DNA of 64,000 bases, taken from Tunturibacter psychrotolerans. GTDB taxonomy: Bacteria; Acidobacteriota; Terriglobia; Terriglobales; Acidobacteriaceae. Position numbers and translations under genes: made by a program. The notes under the pieces are model-generated. The model searched no databases and was not told the DNA's origin. It saw only the letters and a list, made by a program, of their open reading frames with translations. The stretch lies in NCBI RefSeq assembly GCF_040359615.1, contig NZ_CP132942.1, positions 3,348,001 through 3,412,000 on the forward strand. Reading direction: 5' to 3'. This document shows positions 25,601 through 33,416 of the stretch, one piece after another (the stretch's first letter is position 1; each line of letters starts with the position of its first letter).

Positions 25601-26177
25601 CGATACAGCAACGGCTTGTGAGATGAAACCTGAGCCACAGGTGTTTCGCCGTGGACGTAGTGAGGAACCACAGAACGAGATTTCTATCGCAGGCGTCATT
25701 ACGGGCCTGAAGGTGGCAAAGTCCAAGCGCTCCGGTGAGATGTATGCGCAGGCTTCACTCGAGGATACGGTCGGGAAGATCGAGTTGATCGCATTTCCTC
25801 AGTCGTACGAGAAGTTGGCGGAGAAGCTGAAGATCGATGTGCCGGTAGTTATCCGGGGCGTGCTGCGCGGGGAAGAAGATTCTGCGCCGAAATTGGCCAT
25901 TTCTAGCATTCAGGCGCTGGAGGACGTAAAGATCAAGCTGCCGGATTCGTTGCGGATCAAGGTGCCACTGCACAATCCGGACGTGGCGCTGCTGGAGAAA
26001 TTGCATGCCATCCTGGTTGGTGCTCCGGGTAAGGGGAAGCTTCTGCTTGATCTTGAGGAGCCAGGGGAGTTTTGCGCGGTGCTTGAGCCTCACAACTGCC
26101 TGGTTGCCGCAGATCGACTTTTTATAGATAAGGTTGAGGAACTAGTTGGCCGCGGAGGGGTTCGGATCATCGACTAG
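22641..26177 (+). CDS. dnaE: DNA polymerase III alpha subunit
   Basis: Replicative polymerase of the DnaE1 type, 1178 residues. The N-terminal PHP domain starts with FTHLHLHTDYSLLDG. The palm domain holds GPGRGSAAGSLVAY and the catalytic PDIDIDFC with the Asp pair. Fingers and tandem HhH regions follow (KSHSAAYALLAYHTAWLKTHYP), then an OB fold (SIAGVITGLKVAKSKRSGEM) and a C-terminal tau-binding region. Full length. Monocistronic start with accA 50 bases downstream, probably on the same transcript. Confidence 0.97.
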   Translation: MAAEFTHLHLHTDYSLLDGACDVDKLAAHLSKIGQTAAAMTDHGNIFGAVHFFDAMQKKGIKPILGCELYICKNDDHRAAPEGDKYNHLLVLAENQEGYRNLVRLTSEAALHGFYRKPRVSKDFLARHSEGLIGFSGCLAGEVNQFLMDDKYDEAKRTAGFYQDLFGKGNYFLEIQDHGLAPDKAVCDALFKMERELDIPLIATNDSHYVAADDSRAHEILLCVQTAGSMNDPKRFKFDTQEFYIKSAEEMLRTFSQNPEVCTRTMQFIERCNVKMVKVDNPFPDFVVPEGETLDSYFEQVCRKGLEMRLETAVAHLRDRGLLKKTIPEYHARLDRELNIIKQMKFSGYFMIVWDFIKYAREQNIPVGPGRGSAAGSLVAYVMQITDIDPLQNELLFERFLNPERVSMPDIDIDFCMNRRGEVIEYVNRKYGRDQVAQIITFNTMAAKAAIKDVGRALDMPYGEVDRIAKMIPPTIGITIDQALKDSPTLAGAYEGDPKIKELIDAALRLEGLVRGAGVHAAGVVIAPKPLTELVPVTRAKNDDIVTAYDMKAVEKMGLLKMDFLGLTTLTVIDDALKLIKSTTGKDVDMSTVPLDDVTTYEQIYHRALTSGVFQFESGGMRDVLRRYKPNTVEDLTALNALYRPGPIQGGMIDDFIERKWGRRPVSYELPELETILKETLGVIVYQEQVMQISNVLAGYSLGDSDLLRRAMGKKDPAEMAKQRDRFMSGAAANKHPKDTAGKIFDLMAQFAGYGFNKSHSAAYALLAYHTAWLKTHYPVEFMAALLTSETSKPENVVKYISECREMNISVVPPNVQVSDANFTPINGAIGFGLAAIKNVGHNAIESIIAARTALQAAGKKGFSSLWEFCEKVDLRLLNKRVLESLIKAGAMDAFGGRAALCAALDKAMERAQKSQRDEAAGQHGLFGIFDADLHPSSSNNGEDALPSVAEWDEHTRLQNEKEVLGFFVSGHPMDKYREKLRNMKVVDTATACEMKPEPQVFRRGRSEEPQNEISIAGVITGLKVAKSKRSGEMYAQASLEDTVGKIELIAFPQSYEKLAEKLKIDVPVVIRGVLRGEEDSAPKLAISSIQALEDVKIKLPDSLRIKVPLHNPDVALLEKLHAILVGAPGKGKLLLDLEEPGEFCAVLEPHNCLVAADRLFIDKVEELVGRGGVRIID

Positions 26178-26227
26178 CGGGCGATGCCATACAATCGTTA
26201 TAGAAATCAGCGAAGCATACCCAGACA

Positions 26228-27085
26228 ATGGCAGAACACGAGACCGGAAGAACAGCGCATTCCCAGGCAGTATCCGCACCAACTCCCGAAGCGTGGATAA
26301 AGACGGAGCTGGCACGGCACCCCCAGCGCCCCTACCCGATGGACTTCATTGCAGCATTGTTTACCGACTTCAGCGAGATCCATGGCGACCGTGCCTTTGG
26401 CGACGACGCGGCGATGAGCTGTGGCATGGCGCGTTTTCACGACGAACCGGTGATGGTGATCGGGAACCTGAAGGGCCGCACCCTGAAGGAGCGGGTCGCA
26501 CGAAAGTTTGGCAGTCCTGATCCTGAGGGATACCGCAAGGCTCTGCGGGCAATGAAAATAGCGGAAAAGTTTGGCCGGCCCGTCTTTACGTTTATGGACC
26601 TTGCGGGCGCCTATCCTGGGATTGGGGCAGAGGAGCGTGGACAAGCCGAAGCGATCGCACGCAACCTGTTGGAGATGTCCAGACTGCGAGTTCCCACAAT
26701 TGCGACTATTACCGGAGAAGGCGGCTCGGGCGGAGCTTTGGCGTTGGCCGTGGCCGATCGGGTGCTGATGCTCGAGAACGCGATTTATTCGGTTATCTCA
26801 CCAGAAGCCTGTGCGTCGATCATGTGGAAGGACGCGAGCAAGAAGCAGCAGGCTGCTGCGGCTTTGAAATATACGGCAGTAGACGTCAAACTTCTTGGCT
26901 GTGTCGATGAAGTGCTGCCGGAGCCATGGGGTGGGACCCAGAACGATCCCGAGGCTGCGATGGTACTAGTCGACCAAAGACTGCGGGACCATCTTGCAAC
27001 TCTTCGTGATTTACCGCTCGATACGCTATTGGAGCAGCGCTACACCAAGTTTCGCAACATCGCGCAGTTTTACACCACCGCTTAG
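26228..27085 (+). CDS. accA: Acetyl-CoA carboxylase carboxyltransferase subunit alpha
   Basis: Alpha subunit of the carboxyltransferase of acetyl-CoA carboxylase, first step of fatty-acid synthesis. 285 residues, somewhat shorter at the N-terminus than the E. coli protein (319). Motifs: HPQRPYPMDFI, GDRAFGDDAAM, FMDLAGAYPGIGAEERGQ and ITGEGGSGGALALAVADRV, the CoA and carboxybiotin-binding core, then SVISPEACASIMWKD. It is followed 31 bases later by the CPBP gene. Confidence 0.95.
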   Translation: MAEHETGRTAHSQAVSAPTPEAWIKTELARHPQRPYPMDFIAALFTDFSEIHGDRAFGDDAAMSCGMARFHDEPVMVIGNLKGRTLKERVARKFGSPDPEGYRKALRAMKIAEKFGRPVFTFMDLAGAYPGIGAEERGQAEAIARNLLEMSRLRVPTIATITGEGGSGGALALAVADRVLMLENAIYSVISPEACASIMWKDASKKQQAAAALKYTAVDVKLLGCVDEVLPEPWGGTQNDPEAAMVLVDQRLRDHLATLRDLPLDTLLEQRYTKFRNIAQFYTTA

Positions 27086-27116
27086 CGGTGTACGACCGTT
27101 TCTGGAGTAGCCAGCG

Positions 27117-28151
27117 TTGCAAGCCATCAATTCGACATATCCAGGCCGCTCTGAGCGCACTTTGCAGCTGGCGCTCTTCGTAACATCTGCGACCTGGTTT
27201 CTCGCCTCGGATGTGCTGGCAGGGCGTGCAGCGCGTGGTATTTCGGGACGGCTTAGTATCGACGCCGCACGACCATTGCTCGCAGCGTTCTTTCTGATCT
27301 TTTTGCTGGCGGTCGGGTTCTCGATCCTACAGGCGATTGCACATCGAAACTCGAAGCTCCGCGACGTTCTTGGTCTGCCGAAGAGAGCAACATCGCTGCG
27401 AGAGTGGATTCTCGGGGTTGCTCTGGGTTGGGGTTGCGTAGTGTTGGCCGTTCTTCCGATGGCCTTGATGGGAAAGTTGGATGTCCAGCTGTGGATGCAG
27501 CCGCGAGCGGTATGGCTGTTACTTTCGAATCTTGGAACCCTCGCGATTGCAGCTCTGGCTGAGGAGATCGCATTTCGGGGTTACCCTTTCCGTCGCTTGA
27601 TTGAAGCGGTTGGACCGGTCGCGGCAACAATTGGGATGTCGCTTCTGTTTGGGCTCGGACACGCTCTGAATCCCGGTGCAACCTGGGCGAGTGTTTTCGT
27701 GACGATGTTGGCTGGCCTGCTCCTCTCAGTGGCGTGGCTGCGGACACACGGCCTGTGGCTCCCCTGGGGGTTGCACTTTGCCTGGAATGCGAGCATTGGG
27801 ATACTGTTTGGCCTTCCAATCAGCGGAATCAATGACTTCGCAAGTGTTGTGCAGACGCGGGCGGTTGGCCCTCTCTGGCTGACTGGCGGTGGTTACGGAC
27901 CCGAAGGCGCTGGATTCACCGCGATTGCGCTACTGGTCGGAGTTGTGGTCCTGGTACGCATCACACGCGATTACGCATGGGATTACACGCATAAGCCGAT
28001 TGTTGCGCGTGGATATGCGCTGGAGGTTCAGCCACCTCCGGCTCATGTGGCGATGGAGCAACAGGCGCCGTCAGCCGCTCCAACTTCGTTGGTCCAGATT
28101 CTGCCTATGACCTCGCAGACTCGTTCGGCTGGGGATGAGCCGAAGCTTTAG
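27117..28151 (+). CDS. CPBP-family intramembrane metalloprotease
   Basis: Polytopic membrane protein, 344 residues, about eight helices. It carries all three motifs of the CPBP (Rce1-like/bacteriocin-immunity) family: EEIAFRG near 147, FGLGHAL near 178 and HFAWNA near 219, which bind zinc and catalyse peptide cleavage in the membrane. The cytoplasmic C-terminal tail (about 300-344) is Pro/Ala-rich. It starts at TTG with GGAG ten bases upstream. Substrate unknown; probably in an operon with accA. Confidence 0.88.
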   Translation: MQAINSTYPGRSERTLQLALFVTSATWFLASDVLAGRAARGISGRLSIDAARPLLAAFFLIFLLAVGFSILQAIAHRNSKLRDVLGLPKRATSLREWILGVALGWGCVVLAVLPMALMGKLDVQLWMQPRAVWLLLSNLGTLAIAALAEEIAFRGYPFRRLIEAVGPVAATIGMSLLFGLGHALNPGATWASVFVTMLAGLLLSVAWLRTHGLWLPWGLHFAWNASIGILFGLPISGINDFASVVQTRAVGPLWLTGGGYGPEGAGFTAIALLVGVVVLVRITRDYAWDYTHKPIVARGYALEVQPPPAHVAMEQQAPSAAPTSLVQILPMTSQTRSAGDEPKL

Positions 28152-28287
28152 CCAGAGCTGATAAATCGCCCCTCTTTCATTCCGGGACAATTTTGCCGAT
28201 TTCAAGTGGTCTGGTCGAAATTTAGTGAAGCAGCTCTTGTCAAAAGGGGAAGAGAAGGCGCAAGCTGTTGTTATCTGAGGTGCTTCA

Positions 28288-29400
28288 ATGGCACTCTTTC
28301 AACACAGATCGGCCCTCCTCATAGGTCTCCTAGCGTTGTCGTTGAAGACGGCTCATAGTCAGGTTTTTGTCGTAGGTGAGGGCACTGCGACTGCAGACAT
28401 CTCCACGGATTTTTCCCCCACGCATGTCTCGCTTCCAGATACCGTGATGACGGAACGTGGGCGCCGGGAATTGGTTAGAAACCTCGAGGCGGAACAGGGA
28501 TTTGCTCACCGTGCACTGCCCGTGAGCGCGGCCGTGACGCTTCGCGCGAATGGCCCGATTAGCCCCGGTGGAGCCGACTACAGGAAGCTGATTTACCAGA
28601 AGGGTGAGGCTGCCGCACTGGGCGACCGCGTAATTATTACGTCGTTGGAGATCAAACCGGATCGAATTATTCTCGATCTTAATGGCGGACCGTATGCGAA
28701 ACACCGCTTTCTAAGCCATGTGCAAATCAATGACGCTCCCGTCACACAGACGAACGGGCAGGCGGCTACCGGCTCGCGAATTACGCTGATCTTTGAAGGA
28801 CATGTACCCGAAATCTCTGCGCCTGAGGTAAAAGCGCTGTTGGAACCGGTGATCGATTTTGGAGTGAAAACCTCGGAGCAGGCCTATGCGGACACGCTGC
28901 CACCTGTATTGAAGGAAGCGATCGCTGCGCATGAAGTTTTGGTGGGAATGAACCATCGGATGGTGCTTGCGGCGTTGGGCGCGCCCGAAAACAAAGTGCG
29001 TGAACAGCCCAGCGGCGATGCGAACGGCGCCCGATATGAAGAGTGGATCTATGGGCACGTTCCTCAGACGATTCGATTTGTGCGGTTTGTTGCAGATCGC
29101 GTGACCGTTGTCGAAATTGCTGCATTGGGTAAGCCGGTCGAGATTCACGATAAGGACGAGATGGGTGGGTACAACTCGCCGGACGCAACGCGTGAAGTTG
29201 CTATGGGAGATAAGGCTGCAGATGGTACGGAGAAGACGAGTGCGCCACCCACCTTGCTGAAACCCGGTGAGGCTGCGTCAACTGGCAGTTCCAACAATAA
29301 AGTTCAGTTCCCTGATGACAACAAGGGAGGATCGTCGCGGCCAGCTTCCTCCGGTCAGCCGCCTTCGAATAATCTTGCATTGGCGCAGCGTCCACTGTAG
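28288..29400 (+). CDS. Secreted hypothetical protein with a BamE/SmpA-like motif
   Basis: 370 residues with a signal peptide cleaved near AHSQ (residue 25). The middle (about 215-290) has VLVGMNHRMVLAALGAPENK followed by EEWIYGHVPQTIRFVRFVADRVTVV, which resembles the SmpA/BamE fold, where a GMxxxxVxxxLGxP turn is followed by a strand with a YG motif. The C-terminal 80 residues are Ser/Asn/Pro-rich and look disordered. It may be an envelope-assembly or periplasmic factor; I cannot name the family. Confidence 0.75.
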   Translation: MALFQHRSALLIGLLALSLKTAHSQVFVVGEGTATADISTDFSPTHVSLPDTVMTERGRRELVRNLEAEQGFAHRALPVSAAVTLRANGPISPGGADYRKLIYQKGEAAALGDRVIITSLEIKPDRIILDLNGGPYAKHRFLSHVQINDAPVTQTNGQAATGSRITLIFEGHVPEISAPEVKALLEPVIDFGVKTSEQAYADTLPPVLKEAIAAHEVLVGMNHRMVLAALGAPENKVREQPSGDANGARYEEWIYGHVPQTIRFVRFVADRVTVVEIAALGKPVEIHDKDEMGGYNSPDATREVAMGDKAADGTEKTSAPPTLLKPGEAASTGSSNNKVQFPDDNKGGSSRPASSGQPPSNNLALAQRPL

Positions 29401-29599
29401 GGCTTCCGTCGTGTAGACTTGTAGGAGAGCTTTAATCGCAGTTCTTCTCCTCCGATTCCCGCCGTGGTTCGTCCCGGACAATCTTTACGAGAAGTACCGG
29501 ATGATGAGGTTTTGCTTGCCCGCTAGGGGAAAGCAAAACGAAACATTCGACGCGTGAGCCGAGATATTCGTAACGTTCGTATTAGGGAGAGCATGCATT

Positions 29600-29779
29600 A
29601 TGGCGAAGATTGCCAAGACCGGCGACCGTAAGAAGGTCATGGATACTAACAAGAGCACGGATTGCCCGAAGTGCTCCAAACCAACGCGCATCGTGAAGCG
29701 CGTGAAGGACCGTGAACGTGGTACTCCTGGCGGAGTGTATATCTCCTGCTCGGCGTGCGATTTCTTTGAGAAACTCTAA
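29600..29779 (+). CDS. Small zinc-ribbon protein
   Basis: 59 residues, strongly basic in the first half, with two CxxC knuckles: Cys 22/Cys 25 (CPKC) and Cys 50/Cys 53 (CSAC). The ending ISCSACDFFEKL is typical of small zinc ribbons. AGGGAGA lies nine bases before the ATG, and a stem-loop terminator follows the stop, so it is likely a free-standing expressed gene. Function unknown; nucleic-acid or ribosome binding is plausible from charge. Confidence 0.8.
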   Translation: MAKIAKTGDRKKVMDTNKSTDCPKCSKPTRIVKRVKDRERGTPGGVYISCSACDFFEKL

Positions 29780-29810
29780 GCGAGCGATTCGGCAGAGTTG
29801 TATACGATGA

Positions 29811-29831
29811 GGAGCCCTACGCGGGCTCCTT
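29811..29831 (+). terminator. Stem-loop terminator after the zinc-ribbon gene
   Basis: Perfect 7-base stem GGAGCCC/GGGCTCC with a 5-base loop, 32 bases after the stop. Only a short T-run follows, so it may be weak. Confidence 0.6.
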
Positions 29832-29986
29832 GTCACGTCCGGGTCCGTATTTTGTGTGGCTTGTGGGTAGCCCAAAAATCGTGGCGAGCTTTGCACCAAA
29901 GTTGTACCGAGAATTTACTCGCAAGGACTTGACGATCGCTGCTTGAGACGGGCAGACTCGACGCTGGAAAGTAGGAACCCCGTTTT

Positions 29987-30892
29987 ATGATGAGCTCGCC
30001 TGCACTTACCTCCTCTGCCTTTGCGCCTCTCCCACATTTCAATCGCCCAACATTTCTCATGTGTCCGCCTGAGTTCTATGACGTGAATTACGTCATAAAC
30101 CCGTGGATGGCGGGGAATCTGCATCAGCCGTCCCGGGATGCTGCGTTTATGCAGTGGAAGAATCTGTACCGGCAGTTGCAGCGGGTGGCGGATGTTCGGC
30201 TTTTGCATGCGCGGGAAGGGTCGCCGGATATGGTGTTTGTGGCGCATGCGGCGGTGGTGCAACACGGAGTTGCGGCAGTATCGAGCTTCACTCATCCGCA
30301 GCGGCAGACGGAGGAGCGGCATCTGCGGAAGTGGTTGCAGGAAGCGGGTTTTCTGCTGTGGGATACGCCGCGGGAGACTTCTTTCGAAGGCGAAGGCGAT
30401 GCGCTTTTCGACGCCAATGGCGGCCATCTATGGGCTGCACATGGGGTTAGGACATGCCGTTATAGCCATAAGCATGTCGCTGATGCCTGGCATACGAGCA
30501 TGACTTCGCTGCACCTTGTAGATCCGCGGTTTTATCACCTGGATTTGTGCTTTGCGCCACTGGCTGGGGGGTATTTGCTGTACTTTCCTGGGGCGTTTGA
30601 TGCAGCTTCGCTGGAAAAGATCGAAGAGGCCTACGGGGCCGATAAGAGGATTGCCGTCAGTGAGTTAGAGGCTACACAGTTTGGCTGCAATGTGATCAAC
30701 GTTGGCCGAGATATTTTGATGGGGGCCGTGGAGACGGATCTTGCTAAACGGCTGATGGAGCGTGGTTTCGACGTAACGGAGATGCCGCTCGGCGAGTTTC
30801 AGCGAGGGGGTGGGTCGGCGAAGTCGCTGGCGCTGCGCCTGAGTGATTCGGTGCTGGCTTTGGGGGCAGTTGGGGCGGGGTCGACTACATAG
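29987..30892 (+). CDS. Amidinotransferase-fold protein (DDAH/arginine deiminase-like) with Ser at the expected Cys
   Basis: 301-residue member of the guanidino-group modifying superfamily. Recognisable are MCPPEFYDVNYVINPWM, the Glu/Asp segment FEGEGDALFD near 134 and the His region LVDPRFYHLDLCFAPL near 181. The C-terminal GGGSAKSLALRL is where the family places its nucleophilic Cys, usually as GGGxxKC; here codon 280 is TCG (Ser). If the alignment is right, normal amidinotransfer or deimination is lost. The start has a possible AGGAA site. Downstream is a convergent hairpin before pyrF. Confidence 0.82.
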   Translation: MMSSPALTSSAFAPLPHFNRPTFLMCPPEFYDVNYVINPWMAGNLHQPSRDAAFMQWKNLYRQLQRVADVRLLHAREGSPDMVFVAHAAVVQHGVAAVSSFTHPQRQTEERHLRKWLQEAGFLLWDTPRETSFEGEGDALFDANGGHLWAAHGVRTCRYSHKHVADAWHTSMTSLHLVDPRFYHLDLCFAPLAGGYLLYFPGAFDAASLEKIEEAYGADKRIAVSELEATQFGCNVINVGRDILMGAVETDLAKRLMERGFDVTEMPLGEFQRGGGSAKSLALRLSDSVLALGAVGAGSTT

Positions 30893-31085
30893 TTTTTGAT
30901 TTTTGTGCGGAATTATTTTCTGGCGTAGTGGGACAGCGTTTTTGCAGGGGTTTTGCGGGAAAACCCGTCTTTGGCGTGGTGTTTCTGTGGTGAGATCGTG
31001 GTGGGTTGTGCGGCTGACGTGGTGTTTTAGCAGCGTCTTTTTCGGTCGGTAAAAATACGCCAACTTTTCAGATTATTTTCCGCTG

Positions 31086-31126
31086 CTTTTTCACCGCCGC
31101 CTAATCTTCGGCGGCGAGTGAAAAAG
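31086..31126. terminator. Long hairpin between convergent genes, likely bidirectional terminator
   Basis: CTTTTTCAC plus CGCCGCC pairs with GGCGGCG, one bulged A, and GTGAAAAAG. The stem is 16 pairs with a loop of about eight. A-run and T-run flank both sides, so it can end transcription from the amidinotransferase-like gene and from pyrF. Confidence 0.75.
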
Positions 31127-31135
31127 AAGGAAGAT

Positions 31136-31170
31136 AACAGCAGATCCCCTTCGGGGATGACAACAAGAAA
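31136..31170. repeat. Dispersed intergenic repeat, copy 1
   Basis: A 35-base sequence repeated exactly at 37239-37273. It contains the small palindrome ATCCCC-TTC-GGGGAT. The rest of 30893-31219 has no gene. Confidence 0.8.
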
Positions 31171-31219
31171 AGCAAAGCTCAAGAACGAGACATGGCCCCG
31201 GGTGGTTTCTTAGTTCTGC

Positions 31220-31930
31220 TCAAATTGAATGGGCTTTGGCTATCTCGTCGAGAATGGCCTCGGCGGCTGCGGCTGGGTCTGCGGCCTGCGTGATGGGGCG
31301 GCCTACGACCAGCAGGGAGGCTCCGTGGGCGATGGCCTGGGCTGGGGTGGCGACACGCTTCTGATCGCCAATGGCAGCGCCTGCGGGGCGGATTCCGGGT
31401 ATGACAAGAAGGGTGTCGGGGCCGGTGGCTGCGCGGACGGAGGCGACCTCTTCGGCAGAGCAGACGAAGCCGTCAATGCCGGATTGTCTGGCCAGCTTTG
31501 CGAGGCGGAGGACCTGATCGGCGGGGGAGGCGGTGATGCCGGTGCCTTCGAGTTGGGCGGCGTCCATGCTGGTGAGGACCGTGACAGCGAGGAGGCGAGG
31601 TGAACCAGGGGCTTTGGCGGCTTCAGCGGCAGCGGTCATCATGGCGGCGCCGCCATTGGCGTGGATGGTCAGGAGGGCGGCTCCGGTTTGGGTGACTGAG
31701 CGGACGGCACCGGCTACGGTGTTGGGGATGTCGTGGAGTTTCAGGTCGAGGAAGACGTCGAAGCCGCGATCCCTCAGTTGACGGACGATGTCGTTGCCGG
31801 CTGCGTAATAGAGCTCCATCCCAACTTTGAACCATTGGCAGGTTTGGCCGAGGGAGTCGACGAGCTTCATGGTTTGATGGGCATCTGGGTAGTCGAGGGC
31901 TACAGCGAGGCGGCTTTTGGGGTCGGACAT
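31220..31930 (-). CDS. pyrF: Orotidine 5'-phosphate decarboxylase
   Basis: Last step of UMP synthesis. 236 residues, TIM-barrel. Motifs: LAVALDYPDAHQTMKLVDSL, the catalytic DLKLHDIPNTVAGA near 60, VLTSMD, and the phosphate-binding VIPGIRPAGAAIGDQKRVATP. The ATG is six bases after TAAACT on the same strand with no Shine-Dalgarno sequence, so it may be translated leaderless. Stands alone, convergent with the amidinotransferase-like gene. Confidence 0.96.
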   Translation of the reverse strand: MSDPKSRLAVALDYPDAHQTMKLVDSLGQTCQWFKVGMELYYAAGNDIVRQLRDRGFDVFLDLKLHDIPNTVAGAVRSVTQTGAALLTIHANGGAAMMTAAAEAAKAPGSPRLLAVTVLTSMDAAQLEGTGITASPADQVLRLAKLARQSGIDGFVCSAEEVASVRAATGPDTLLVIPGIRPAGAAIGDQKRVATPAQAIAHGASLLVVGRPITQAADPAAAAEAILDEIAKAHSI

Positions 31931-31936
31931 GAGGTC

Positions 31937-31965
31937 AGTTTAACTTTTTCTCGCCCGATGCGTGA
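31937..31965 (-). promoter_or_regulatory. pyrF promoter with start-proximal -10
   Basis: On the minus strand, TAAACT (31942-31937) is six bases before the ATG. TTCACG, a 4-of-6 match to the -35, lies about 18 bases upstream of it. GACCTC between -10 and ATG is no ribosome-binding site. Confidence 0.5.
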
Positions 31966-32112
31966 AGAACGAGTGAAAGGCCGGAACTAATCCGTTGGCG
32001 CTAAAAACACCCAGCTTCTCACAATTGCTTAATGGGGCAACTTTGTAGCCACATTCAACGTATGGACTGTCAACCCGCGGCTCGCAGGAGAGTCCTCGGC
32101 GAGGTGTGGTCC

Positions 32113-33291
32113 GTGAAGCGCAGATCGTTTCTCAAGTGTGCAGGGGCGGTTACCGTCGTCGTAGCAGGTGGCGGCGTCTGGCGCGCCTATGATCAGGGCG
32201 TCTTTCGTGTCGGTGAAGGACCAGCCTATGAGCCTTGGAAAGACTGGCGCGCTACAAACGACGGTCCTCTCGCCCTGGTGCGTGCGGCGATTCTTGCCGC
32301 CAGTCCGCACAACACCCAACCCTGGATGTTCAAGGTCACCAACTCCTCTATCGAGCTGTACATCGATCCCACTAAGAACGTCGGTGCACTCGATCCTTAT
32401 CTGCGTGAAGAACACATCGGCATTGGCTGCGCGCTGGAGAACCTGATGCTCGCTGCGCCTGCGAACGGCTACGTGGCCACGGCGACGCTTCAGCCTGGAA
32501 AGCTTGAGCCTATTCCCGTCGATCCGAAGCCACGGCTGCTTGCCCGCGTGGATCTCGCGACAGGGAGACGTGATGCGAGTGAGCTGTACGACGCCATTCC
32601 ACGGCGCCACACCAACCGTAGTCCTTATGATCCGCAAAAGCCTGTCCCGTCGGATTTTTTCGAAGCGCTCGCCCGTCTGCCTGGCGACGATCCGGAGGTA
32701 AAACTGTTTTTGTTTAGCGCCGAAGCCGATCAGAGAAGAATCGCCGAAGTAAGTTCCGCCGCGAACACGGAGATCTACTCCGATCCCGAGGTCCGGCGTG
32801 GCAGCGAACGCTGGGTGCGAATGCAATGGAACTCCTTGGAAGAACATCGGGATGGCTTGACCATAGACGCCTTCGGCCTGAGGCCCGTCGAAGGCGCGGT
32901 TGTCAAAATGATGACCCCGGGAATGGTGCAATGGGCCAGCTCCCATAGCGAGAAGAATGGCTATGTGAATCTGATGCTCGACGCGCCGCTCGTCGGGTTT
33001 ATCGCCGTGCGTGACCGCTACGATCAAGAGCAGTGTTTGCGTGCGGGGCGAATCTGGGAGCGCGCGCATCTCTTAGCGACGGTTCGTGGGCTCGCTGCAC
33101 GTCCCTGTAACGAAGCCGTAGAGATGGTGGATCATGAACGGGCGCAGGGCAGACCGGCCTCCAGTGCAGCCCTGCTCAATGAAATTACTGGCGATTCAGA
33201 ATGGCAGCCGACGTTTGTTTTCTATATGGGCTTTCCAACCCTGGCAGCTCACGCTAGTCCCCGCCGTCCCCTTCAATCCGTGCTCGTCTGA
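32113..33291 (+). CDS. Tat-exported nitroreductase-family (Acg-like) protein
   Basis: Flavin-binding nitroreductase-like protein. A twin-arginine signal begins VKRRSFLKCAGAVTVVVAG, so export in folded form is expected. FMN-site motifs are ASPHNTQPW near 62 and RRHTNRSPYDPQKP near 165. In related proteins such as Acg of mycobacteria a second half-domain is present; the length (about 392) fits that. GTG at 32113 with GAGG upstream puts the Tat motif at the start; an ATG at 32032 is open but has no ribosome-binding site. Physiological substrate unknown. Confidence 0.85.
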   Translation: MKRRSFLKCAGAVTVVVAGGGVWRAYDQGVFRVGEGPAYEPWKDWRATNDGPLALVRAAILAASPHNTQPWMFKVTNSSIELYIDPTKNVGALDPYLREEHIGIGCALENLMLAAPANGYVATATLQPGKLEPIPVDPKPRLLARVDLATGRRDASELYDAIPRRHTNRSPYDPQKPVPSDFFEALARLPGDDPEVKLFLFSAEADQRRIAEVSSAANTEIYSDPEVRRGSERWVRMQWNSLEEHRDGLTIDAFGLRPVEGAVVKMMTPGMVQWASSHSEKNGYVNLMLDAPLVGFIAVRDRYDQEQCLRAGRIWERAHLLATVRGLAARPCNEAVEMVDHERAQGRPASSAALLNEITGDSEWQPTFVFYMGFPTLAAHASPRRPLQSVLV

Positions 33292-33402
33292 CGGCCGTTC
33301 TACGAATGACAAGCAAACAGGAATCGATCTGATATTGCGGGGCGTCCTATAAGCGACGGCTCCACTTGGCTGCCTGCGTTCGTCTTTGGGATTGATTTTG
33401 GC

Positions 33403-33408
33403 GATAAT
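33403..33408 (+). promoter_or_regulatory. -10 element of htpG
   Basis: GATAAT ends eight bases before the ATG, with GGAG between. No convincing -35 or CIRCE-type inverted repeat was seen. Confidence 0.35.
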
Positions 33409-33416
33409 GGAGATCT

